Positions 15,785 through 22,782 of a stretch of DNA of 36,651 nt are shown here, piece by piece (the stretch's first letter is position 1; each line of letters begins with the position of its first letter). The notes under the pieces are model-generated. The model ran no database searches. It was not told the origin of the DNA and saw nothing but the letters and a program-made list of their open reading frames with translations. This stretch comes from JAVKEN01 sp040221415 (lineage in GTDB: Bacteria; Pseudomonadota; Alphaproteobacteria; Rickettsiales; JABSSG01). The DNA lies in contig JAVKEN010000007.1 in NCBI GenBank assembly GCA_040221415.1, positions 1 to 36,651 on the forward strand. The letters are read 5' to 3'. The position numbers and the translations under genes were made by a program.

Positions 15785-16507
15785 ATGTCTATCATTAATA
15801 AAATAAAATCTAACATTGGTAATAACATACCTGAGTTTGTTAAAGTTCTTGGTATGCAGAATGCTATTAAGGAATTTGGTAAGGCATCTGTTGATGCTGC
15901 ACTAACTACTGAAATAGCGGTAGCTCAACCAAGAGAAGTAGCAATTAAAGATGCTAGTTCAAACGAAGTTGAAGTTGTGAATCAACAAATAGATTCAAAT
16001 TTGAACTCCGGAGAGAATTCATCTTTCGAAGTATTAGATGTTAAGGTTACATCAGCACCCTCGGCTGCACCTACAAAAGTTGTACCAGTTTTCGGAGGAA
16101 AAGATTCTGCTCCAGTGTACACTAACTCATCAACTGTTGAAGATAGAGAAATTCAAGTAAAAGAGGTGTCTTTAGAAGCAGGTGATAAACCGGTGGATAC
16201 TTTGTCTTATTTTATCGATACTAATGCTGATTTTATGCTTAAATGTTATCCTGAGAACGTTACTGAATCTCCAGTTGTTGAGGAAGTTACTCCGACCCCA
16301 ACAGCTACTCCAGATCCAGTTGTTGAGGAAGTCACTCCGACCCCAACAGCCACTCCAGATCCAGTTGTTGAGGAAGTTACTCCGACCCCAACAGCTACTC
16401 CAGATCCAGTTGTTGAGGAAGTTACTCCGACCCCAACAGCTACTCCAGATCCAGTTGTTGAGGAAGTTACTCCGACAGGTTCTACATTTGATAGTTGGTA
16501 TAGCTAA
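15785..16507 (+). CDS. Pro-Thr repeat protein A, unknown
   Basis: 240 residues in three parts. The N-terminal segment (1-35, with FVKVLGMQNAIKEFGK) is shared with the next gene. The middle is hydrophilic and variable. The C-terminal part is four copies of VVEEVTPTPTATPDP (about residues 164-223) followed by a fifth, partial copy and the end motif GSTFDSWYS. There is no signal peptide. A strong ribosome binding site (GAGGAGG) precedes the ATG. Acidic Pro-Thr repeats normally form extended linkers or surface stalks. I do not recognise the family; its small paralogue lies immediately downstream. Confidence 0.75.
   Translation: MSIINKIKSNIGNNIPEFVKVLGMQNAIKEFGKASVDAALTTEIAVAQPREVAIKDASSNEVEVVNQQIDSNLNSGENSSFEVLDVKVTSAPSAAPTKVVPVFGGKDSAPVYTNSSTVEDREIQVKEVSLEAGDKPVDTLSYFIDTNADFMLKCYPENVTESPVVEEVTPTPTATPDPVVEEVTPTPTATPDPVVEEVTPTPTATPDPVVEEVTPTPTATPDPVVEEVTPTGSTFDSWYS
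16274..16474 (+). repeat. In-frame 45-bp tandem repeat, four full copies plus a partial
   Basis: Units start at 16274, 16319, 16364 and 16409, and a partial copy starts at 16454. They differ at only a few positions, mostly synonymous (for example GTCACT against GTTACT in the second copy), so expansion was recent. Each unit encodes VVEEVTPTPTATPDP. Copy number is likely to vary between strains. Confidence 0.95.
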
Positions 16508-16527
16508 GTAAAATTAATAAAATTCAG

Positions 16528-16563
16528 GGCGTGATTAATTAATTTTAGTCGCGCCTTTTTTTT
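16528..16563 (+). terminator. Rho-independent terminator of repeat protein A (copy 1)
   Basis: An 11-bp stem with three G-U pairs (16528-16538 with 16545-16555) is followed by eight T residues. The same element, nearly base for base, follows the paralogue downstream. Confidence 0.9.
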
Positions 16564-16633
16564 ATTTTAATATTGAATTTAGATACTTGTAGTGTATTAC
16601 TTCTATATATTTTAAATAACTAAATGAGGGAAT

Positions 16634-16912
16634 ATGAGTATCTTAAATAAAATCAAGAAAAATCTAGAAAACGCTAGTATTGAGCAATATTTTCAAGTCT
16701 TAGGAAAACAGGCTACAATTGAAAAATTTGGACAAGAAGCATTTGAAAATATTGACTCTTCTCAGGTAGAACAAGCGACAGTAACTCCAACTCCAACAGC
16801 TACTCCAGTTCCAGTCGTTGAGGAAGCTGCTCCAACTCCAACAGCTACTCCAGATCCAGTCGTTGAGGAAGTAACTCCGACAGGCTCTACATCTGATAGT
16901 TGGTATAGCTAA
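16634..16912 (+). CDS. Pro-Thr repeat protein B, short paralogue of A
   Basis: 92 residues. The N-terminal 35 residues (MSILNKIKKN, then YFQVLGKQATIEKFGQ) match protein A, and the end (VVEEVTPTGSTSDSWYS) is almost identical to it. Between them lie only about two Pro-Thr units, in place of the long variable middle of A. GAGGG precedes the ATG. The matching coding ends and terminators show that A and B arose by duplication, followed by repeat expansion in A or loss in B. Function unknown. Confidence 0.75.
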   Translation: MSILNKIKKNLENASIEQYFQVLGKQATIEKFGQEAFENIDSSQVEQATVTPTPTATPVPVVEEAAPTPTATPDPVVEEVTPTGSTSDSWYS

Positions 16913-16932
16913 GTAAAATTAATAAAATTTAG

Positions 16933-16966
16933 GGCGTGATTAATTAATTTTAGTCGCGCCTTTTTT
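16933..16966 (+). terminator. Rho-independent terminator of repeat protein B (copy 2)
   Basis: The stem 16933-16943 with 16950-16960 is identical to the one at 16528 and is followed by six T residues. Confidence 0.9.
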
Positions 16967-17005
16967 ATCCAAAAATTAAATTAAGAAAAAATTAACCAAT
17001 TCTTA

Positions 17006-17029
17006 TGTATAATTTGTATAAATTATACA
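17006..17029. repeat. Perfect inverted repeat just upstream of the C48-like gene
   Basis: The arms TGTATAATTT (17006-17015) and AAATTATACA (17020-17029) are perfect complements around GTAT. The right arm ends 8 bases before the ATG at 17038, and the left arm contains a TATAAT. It could be an operator or an RNA hairpin that hides the start region. An in-frame ATG at 17005 would put it inside the coding region. Confidence 0.6.
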
Positions 17030-17037
17030 GTAAGTAC

Positions 17038-18624
17038 ATGGTAAAACCGACAGATGAGCAATTTGCTCAAGCGATTAGAGATTTTGATGCAGCAGAAACA
17101 TATGCTGATTTAGTTCTTGCGATAGAGACAAATGGTTTAGACGGACATAATAAAGATTTTTCTTCAACAATACGGCGTAGTGCATCTACCCCTCCTGATG
17201 TTAAAGAAAAAAAATCACTCATTTTAGAAGCGTTATCTGATTCCAGTCAAAGGATGAATCAAATAACTTTAGAGATGCGCCAGTTAGGCATTGAAGCTGA
17301 ATCTGAAGAAGAATATGTCGAAAGAGCTTTACCGTTAATACGTAGAGAGCTTAATAATCCCGAGCTTACACTGGAAGAAGCAAAAGATAAGTTTGATGAA
17401 TTTATTGCAATAAGTTCAGTAAGAAGCTTCCTAAATGACTTTGGTGCAGAAATAAATGTAGCTACTATTTCTAATGTGTGGCCAGCGGTAAGTCACGGGA
17501 AGGATTCTTTATTTGTTAGCAAGTCTGACCCATATGACTATGAAGAAAGAGGTATGACAGGTCCAATTAGTGCGGACGAATCTTTAAACACGGATGAAGA
17601 ATTTAAAAATAAAATTGAATATGCTGCAACCCAAAATCCTGATGGCATATCAGCTATTGCTGTTGCTGACAGCCCAGCTCATTGGGCGACTTTACTGATA
17701 GATCATAGAAACAAAAAATTTCGGTTTATTAATCCACGCAGTAATCCCACCAGAGATTCTGAACTGTCTCAAAGAATTAAGACGTTATTTCCTGAAATGG
17801 AAGAGACTTTTTCTCCTTTAGAGCAAGAATATTTGAGATCAGTTGATCAAGAAAATTCTATTCAGGAAGAAATAAAAGAAATTTCTGCATCAATTAGTAA
17901 AGTTTTAAAAAAAGTAAAAGAAGCTAATAAAGAATATAAAAAGCTTCAAAAAAGTCGTACCAAAATAAAAAAAGAAATAGAAGATGGGGAAGCTGCTTTA
18001 GCAAATAGCACTGGAGGATCAAGAGAAAGCATTATAAAAGAATCATTGGAAAATCTTAAAAGAGAATATGCAGAAACAGGTGTTGAAGTAAGAGATTTTG
18101 AGAAAGAAGTTTTATCTCCAGAAGAGCAGGCTCATTTAGCTGAGATGAGATCAGCAAGGTCTTCAAAAAAAACAGAGCTTAGTGAAGTAAAAAAAATTTC
18201 TTTAGAGAAGCGCTCCAGATTACCTGGCCAAGGAGATGAGACTTCATGTGGATTCTGGGTTCTCAATTGTGCAGAATCAGCAGCAAGAACAGGCAGCATT
18301 GAAGCAGAAGTGAATAAATCAATTGATTCTATAAGAGTCTCTGCTTTAAGAGAGGCATATAAACAGGCAGCACGTGAATTACAGGCTGATTACCTAGAAC
18401 AAGCAATGAGGCTGAGCCGCGATGATGAGACTCCAGAAAAAGATAGGCCAGTACCTAGTCCCTCGGGCTCAAGATATTCGCCTTCATCCATATTAGGAGA
18501 AGAAGAAGCTAGGGAGCTTCTAGAAGCAGGTAGGGAGTTAAGAGATTTTGGTGTTTCAGATGGTGCTGCTACGCATAAACCATCTGCCTTGCGAGGGCCT
18601 AAAGATCAGAAGAAAAGTCGTTAG
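17038..18624 (+). CDS. Ulp1/C48-like cysteine protease candidate with coiled-coil insertion
   Basis: 528 residues from the ATG at 17038 (539 if 17005 is used). PAHWATLLIDHRNKKFRFINP places His215 and Asn232, and PGQGDETSCGFWVLN places Gln398 and Cys404. The His-to-Asn gap of 17 and Gln-to-Cys gap of 6 equal those of yeast Ulp1 (His514, Asp531, Gln574, Cys580). This suggests a CE-clan protease that could cleave SUMO, NEDD8 or ubiquitin from host proteins. Oddities are Asn in place of Asp, and a charged, predicted coiled-coil insertion (about 253-389) between the two halves of the site. No signal peptide; the C-terminus is basic (GPKDQKKSR). The stop abuts that of yciB. Fold assignment is from motifs only. 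Confidence 0.72.
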   Translation: MVKPTDEQFAQAIRDFDAAETYADLVLAIETNGLDGHNKDFSSTIRRSASTPPDVKEKKSLILEALSDSSQRMNQITLEMRQLGIEAESEEEYVERALPLIRRELNNPELTLEEAKDKFDEFIAISSVRSFLNDFGAEINVATISNVWPAVSHGKDSLFVSKSDPYDYEERGMTGPISADESLNTDEEFKNKIEYAATQNPDGISAIAVADSPAHWATLLIDHRNKKFRFINPRSNPTRDSELSQRIKTLFPEMEETFSPLEQEYLRSVDQENSIQEEIKEISASISKVLKKVKEANKEYKKLQKSRTKIKKEIEDGEAALANSTGGSRESIIKESLENLKREYAETGVEVRDFEKEVLSPEEQAHLAEMRSARSSKKTELSEVKKISLEKRSRLPGQGDETSCGFWVLNCAESAARTGSIEAEVNKSIDSIRVSALREAYKQAARELQADYLEQAMRLSRDDETPEKDRPVPSPSGSRYSPSSILGEEEARELLEAGRELRDFGVSDGAATHKPSALRGPKDQKKSR

Positions 18625-19173
18625 TTATTTCTGAACAATATTACGATTGATGAATTTGATTTGGGTTGCAATAAAAATAACATTAAGGATCATAATTCCA
18701 AAAGTTTTATACCACACCCATGTGTTATCAGAAAAATTACGCCAGATCACTTCATTTGCCACGGCAAGAGCAGAGAAGAATAATGCAAACCTAATTGCTA
18801 AATCATGCCAGGTTTGATCGTTCTTAAACCTTATTTTTTCGCCCATCAACTTTTTAAGGAATGGCTTCTTCATATGTGCACCGGCAAAAAGCACTAAAGC
18901 AAAAACGCCATTCACAATTGTTGGTTTAATTTTTATAAATCTAGGGTCATCGAAAATTATTGTCAGTCCACCAAAGAATGCCAATAAACCAACAGATATC
19001 AATGTAATTGGAGGAATTTTTTTGTTCACTGCGTAATTAATTACAATCATTATAATTGAAGAAATAACTACAACTTGGGTAGCAACAAGAATTCCATATT
19101 TTTTGAAAAAGATAAAAAATAACAGTAATGGTAAATATTCGGTAGCAACTTTTATTAGTTTTTTGATATCCAT
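18625..19173 (-). CDS. yciB: Inner-membrane septation protein A family (YciB)
   Basis: 182 residues, five to six membrane helices. The LLLFFIFFKKYGILVAT start, DDPRFIKIKPTI, and NEVIWRNFSDNTWVWYKTFG near the end are family signatures. YciB proteins are linked to cell-envelope synthesis and septation; the biochemical role is not settled. It is the last gene of the envelope operon. Its ATG overlaps the lpxI stop by 1 bp (TAATG), so translation is probably coupled. In many relatives this operon position is held by lpxB. Confidence 0.93.
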   Translation of the reverse strand: MDIKKLIKVATEYLPLLLFFIFFKKYGILVATQVVVISSIIMIVINYAVNKKIPPITLISVGLLAFFGGLTIIFDDPRFIKIKPTIVNGVFALVLFAGAHMKKPFLKKLMGEKIRFKNDQTWHDLAIRFALFFSALAVANEVIWRNFSDNTWVWYKTFGIMILNVIFIATQIKFINRNIVQK

Positions 19174-19994
19174 TATATTCCTACTATAAAGATTTTGTTG
19201 CCGTTTGCCTCAGCTAATACTTTATCTTTATCAATAATAATTGTTTTATTGGCTGCAATAGCAATGCCATTTAAATTACTATCAATAGCATGCTGTACAG
19301 TTTCTACACCAATTGTTGGCAGATCTATACGTGTATCTTGATTTGACTTAGGCCTTTTAACTAAGACTCCGTAATTTTTTTCTTTTTTGTAAGCATTTAT
19401 TCTTTTAATAAGCTCATCTGTTCCTTCGGCGGCCTCAATACCAATAACATATTTATTAGCAATTATAATTGACTGACCAATATCATGCTTACTTAGATCT
19501 CCTAGTATGATACTTCCAGATTCAATGTCAGCAAGGTCTTGTTTAGAGGGCTTAGTCTTTGTAAGAACACCTTTTTTAGCAAGAATTTCTGGAGCGAATT
19601 TTTCTGGAGAAATGACGTTAAAGCCATTTGATTCAAATAATTTTAATATCTGAGTTAACAAATGATTATCTCCACCAGATAGTTTATTTAAACCTACTTT
19701 CCCAAGGAATTTTAATCCTGTTGCATCAACTTTGACTTGCGAGATAGCTGGGCGGTTAATTTTTCCAGCAAAACAAATATTAGTAATTTCATTGTCTTTA
19801 AAGAATTTAAAGGCCTTGCCTACTTTTCCAATATTAGCAATGAGGTGGTTGCATTCTGGTGTATAGTCGATACTGCCTTCTATACCAAGAACGTACGGTT
19901 CAGTATTTTGCTTTAAAGCACTGTTTATAATAATTTGTGGTAATAAACCGCCACCACTTATTATACCAATTCTTTTGAATTTAGGGAGGTTCAT
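19173..19994 (-). CDS. lpxI: UDP-2,3-diacylglucosamine pyrophosphatase LpxI
   Basis: Hydrolyses UDP-2,3-diacylglucosamine to lipid X and UMP, the fourth step of lipid A synthesis. LpxI is the form used by Alphaproteobacteria in place of LpxH. 273 residues. The N-terminal GIISGGGLLPQ, the central ICFAGKINRP and the C-terminal RIDLPTIGVETV segment, with the conserved Asp of the active site, match the family (DUF1009). It overlaps lpxA by 4 bp and yciB by 1 bp. Confidence 0.95.
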   Translation of the reverse strand: MNLPKFKRIGIISGGGLLPQIIINSALKQNTEPYVLGIEGSIDYTPECNHLIANIGKVGKAFKFFKDNEITNICFAGKINRPAISQVKVDATGLKFLGKVGLNKLSGGDNHLLTQILKLFESNGFNVISPEKFAPEILAKKGVLTKTKPSKQDLADIESGSIILGDLSKHDIGQSIIIANKYVIGIEAAEGTDELIKRINAYKKEKNYGVLVKRPKSNQDTRIDLPTIGVETVQHAIDSNLNGIAIAANKTIIIDKDKVLAEANGNKIFIVGI

Positions 19995-20773
19995 CTCTTT
20001 TTACAGATCGGTCTGTCTTTAGCAGCTTCTATGAATTCAACCATTCTGACTATAGTGCTGTCAGGAAATTCTTTTTTTACTCTTGATACTGAAGCATTAA
20101 AATTTTGTTCATCATCGTCAAAAATAATTTCATATGCTTTACGAAGATTTGTAATTTCTTGTCTGTCAAAATTCTTACGTTTTAAACCAACAAGATTTAA
20201 ACCCATCAATCCAGGACGAGAACCATACACCATACCAAAAGGAATCACATCGTCCTCAACACCTGTCATTCCGCCTATCATTGCATGTTCTCCGATACGT
20301 ACAAATTGTCTTACTGCTGACAAGCCTCCAATAATAGCAAAATCACCCACTGAAACATGGCCAGCCAATGTTGCATTATTCGCCATAATTACGCCATTTC
20401 CAATCACGCAATCATGTGCTACGTGAGAAGAAATCATAAATAGACAATCATTACCAACAACGGTTTTTGTGCCTTCATCAGTTCCTGGGTTCATTGTTAC
20501 ATATTCACGAATTTGGTTGTTATCACCAATGACCAATTCTGTATCTGCACCTTTATACTTTTTGTCTTGGGTTTTTTCACCAATTGAAGCGAAAGGAAAA
20601 ATTTCATTGCCATTGCCAATAATAGTATTACCGCTAATAACCACATGAGATTTAATAATGTTATTATCACCAATTTTAACCTTTGGTCCAATAATACAGT
20701 AAGGCCCAATCTCAACATTCTTACCAATTTTAGAGTTCTTATCGACTATAGCGGTTGGATGGATATTTGACAT
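19991..20773 (-). CDS. lpxA: UDP-N-acetylglucosamine O-acyltransferase
   Basis: Transfers a 3-hydroxyacyl chain from ACP to UDP-GlcNAc, the first lipid A step, in the cytosol. 260 residues. The left-handed beta helix of hexapeptide repeats runs from HPTAIVDKNSKIG to about residue 185, followed by a helical C-terminal domain. FMISSHVAHDC carries the catalytic His of the family. Acyl-chain length cannot be judged reliably. It starts 1 bp after the fabZ stop and overlaps lpxI by 4 bp. Confidence 0.97.
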   Translation of the reverse strand: MSNIHPTAIVDKNSKIGKNVEIGPYCIIGPKVKIGDNNIIKSHVVISGNTIIGNGNEIFPFASIGEKTQDKKYKGADTELVIGDNNQIREYVTMNPGTDEGTKTVVGNDCLFMISSHVAHDCVIGNGVIMANNATLAGHVSVGDFAIIGGLSAVRQFVRIGEHAMIGGMTGVEDDVIPFGMVYGSRPGLMGLNLVGLKRKNFDRQEITNLRKAYEIIFDDDEQNFNASVSRVKKEFPDSTIVRMVEFIEAAKDRPICKKR

Positions 20774-20774
20774 A

Positions 20775-21212
20775 TTACTTCCCTACCATTGCTGTGAATA
20801 TTGCTTCTGCCGCTACTTTGCCATCTACTTTTGCTTCACCTTTGAATTTCCAAACATTTGAACGGCTTCTTAAACACTCGACATGAAGATGTAGCTGATC
20901 TCCAGGAGCCACAATTTTTCTAAATTTTGCTTCTTCAATAGACATAAAATAGACTATTTTATCTCCCTCAGCCTTGTGGCTATGACATACAAGAGCGCCA
21001 GCTGTTTGTGCAAGTGCTTCAACAATTAATACACCAGGCATTACGGGATCATTTGGAAAATGCCCCTTAAAATGAGGCTCATTAAAAGTCACATTTTTGA
21101 TGCCTGTTGCTGATTGATTAGGAACAATATCTACTATTTTATCTACCAAAAGAAATGGATATCTGTGAGGTATTAATTTTTGTATTTGTTGAATATTTAG
21201 TTCTTCCTTCAT
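20775..21212 (-). CDS. fabZ: 3-hydroxyacyl-ACP dehydratase FabZ
   Basis: Dehydrates 3-hydroxyacyl-ACP in fatty acid elongation and competes with LpxA and LpxD for the same substrate, which explains its place between them. 145 residues, hot-dog fold. HRYPFLLVDKI near the start and FKGHFPNDPVMPGVLIVEALAQ carry the catalytic His and Glu. It overlaps lpxD by 4 bp (ATGA). Confidence 0.97.
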   Translation of the reverse strand: MKEELNIQQIQKLIPHRYPFLLVDKIVDIVPNQSATGIKNVTFNEPHFKGHFPNDPVMPGVLIVEALAQTAGALVCHSHKAEGDKIVYFMSIEEAKFRKIVAPGDQLHLHVECLRSRSNVWKFKGEAKVDGKVAAEAIFTAMVGK

Positions 21213-22246
21213 TTCTTTTCCTTTTTTGAAGCTAGTTTTTTTAACATTGCCATTTGTCTAAAAAATTGCTTGATTGGTTGATGAGGCATACCAGCCACAA
21301 CTTCTTTTGGTTCAACGTCGCTAATAATACCTGCTTGTGCTGCAATTTGTGCTTGGTCACCAATCTTGACGTGACCAGCTATTCCTCCTTGTCCTCCAGC
21401 TTGCACATAATTACCAAGTTTTGAACTTCCAGATATACCAACCTGAGCAGCCAGAACGCATCCAATACCCAACTCAACATTATGAGCAATTTGTACAAGA
21501 TTATCAATCTGGCACATATCTTTAATTATAGTATTTTGGATTGTGCCGCGATCAATAGTTGTATTAGCGCCAATCTCTACATTATTACCAATGATTACAT
21601 GACCAATTTGTGGCACTTTAATATATCTCCCCTTATCCATTGCAAAGCCGAATCCATCTTGGCCTATGCGTGCCCCTGGATGAATAAGACAATTATTGCC
21701 TATAACGGCATATTGGATTGTGCACCCGTGAGAGATTACGCAATTATTGCCAATCTCAACATTCTGGCCGATATATACATTTGGAAAAATTTTAACGTTA
21801 GTACCAATTTTTGCATTCTTATCAATATAAGCCCCACTCATAATTTCGCATCCCTCACCGATTGTTGCGGTTTCATGAATTATTGCTTGTGGAGACGTGT
21901 CATCTGATGGATATGCAACAGTATTGTAAAATTTGCTAGAGATTTTCGCAAAGCTTGCATAAGGGTTGTCTGAAATCAACAAGACAAGATCTTTTGGTGC
22001 GAGTTCAATAAACTCTTTAGCGCAAACGCAAGCTGCTGCTTTTGTCTTCTTGAAGGCCTCTATGTATTTTTTATTAGCTAGAAATGAAATGGAATTTTCA
22101 TCTGATGCTTCCAGAGTATCTATGCCATCAATAAAAATATCAGCACGTAGAGAATATTTGTTTCCAGATTTATATACATCAAGGCCAAATTCTTCTGCTA
22201 GTTCTGCTAATGAGTAGGGGCCAGATTTTAAAAAGAACTTTTTCAT
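21209..22246 (-). CDS. lpxD: UDP-3-O-acylglucosamine N-acyltransferase
   Basis: Adds the second, amide-linked 3-hydroxyacyl chain in lipid A synthesis. 345 residues. An N-terminal uridine-binding domain (about 1-100) is followed by a long hexapeptide-repeat beta helix (IHETATIGEGCEI through IGDQAQIAAQAGI). VQIAHNVELG contains the conserved catalytic His. The C-terminal helix (QFFRQMAMLKKL) is typical. It overlaps both skp and fabZ by 4 bp. Confidence 0.97.
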   Translation of the reverse strand: MKKFFLKSGPYSLAELAEEFGLDVYKSGNKYSLRADIFIDGIDTLEASDENSISFLANKKYIEAFKKTKAAACVCAKEFIELAPKDLVLLISDNPYASFAKISSKFYNTVAYPSDDTSPQAIIHETATIGEGCEIMSGAYIDKNAKIGTNVKIFPNVYIGQNVEIGNNCVISHGCTIQYAVIGNNCLIHPGARIGQDGFGFAMDKGRYIKVPQIGHVIIGNNVEIGANTTIDRGTIQNTIIKDMCQIDNLVQIAHNVELGIGCVLAAQVGISGSSKLGNYVQAGGQGGIAGHVKIGDQAQIAAQAGIISDVEPKEVVAGMPHQPIKQFFRQMAMLKKLASKKEKK

Positions 22247-22782
22247 TCGGCTGTTTCTTCATTAAGTATTTTGAGAATTCTATCACTAATATCAAGTGAA
22301 TCAACAGTATATATGACCGCGGATGCTGACAAAATAGCTGTGTAGCCATGTTTTTTTGCTTCTTTATGGGCAATTTCTAGAACCATGCTTCTGAGGTGAT
22401 TTATTTTCTTGGAGTGTGTTTCATTGATAGACAATCTTCTTTTTTGTAGAAGCTTTTGTATTTTCATTTCGCGTTGATTCAAATCATTACGTAAAATTTC
22501 AGCTTCTTTTTCATTTAAAGTTTTATCTGTTTCAATCTTTTTAGCTAGTTCGATAATTTGATTTTCATAGCCAGCAATTTCTTTTTGGTATTTAGCATGC
22601 AGAGTATCTGTGCTTGTCTTTAATTTCTTATAAATATTGGAGTTACCGATCACGTAATCAAAATTCAGAACCACAATTTTGCTTGGATCTGCAAAACTAC
22701 TCGTAGAAGAAAGTAGAAAGAAATATAAGATTACTTTACAGGCGTGTCTCAAAAGAGAAGTGAACCATTTGTGTTTTGTCAT
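22243..22782 (-). CDS. skp: Skp/OmpH-like periplasmic chaperone
   Basis: About 179 residues from the ATG at 22782. A signal peptide (hydrophobic core VILYFFLLSS, probable cleavage after SFA) is followed by KIVVLNFDYVI and a long charged helical region, then KHGYTAILSASAVIYTVDSLDISDRIL, the Skp/OmpH core. Skp trimers hold unfolded outer-membrane proteins for BamA. The start lies inside the 3' end of bamA in another reading frame (47 bp overlap). An upstream ATG 11 codons earlier is less likely. No strong ribosome binding site is visible, so translational coupling to bamA is likely. Confidence 0.88.
   Translation of the reverse strand: MTKHKWFTSLLRHACKVILYFFLLSSTSSFADPSKIVVLNFDYVIGNSNIYKKLKTSTDTLHAKYQKEIAGYENQIIELAKKIETDKTLNEKEAEILRNDLNQREMKIQKLLQKRRLSINETHSKKINHLRSMVLEIAHKEAKKHGYTAILSASAVIYTVDSLDISDRILKILNEETAE

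Noticed and set aside
16274..16474. Possible CRISPR array
   Set aside because: Repeats are contiguous with no spacers and translate in frame as a coding repeat.
16182..16511. Second open frame through the 45-bp repeats (Leu-Arg-Pro-Gln repeats)
   Set aside because: A repeat of 45 bp stays open in any frame without a stop in one unit; the frame has no start signal, and protein A matches protein B in the other frame.
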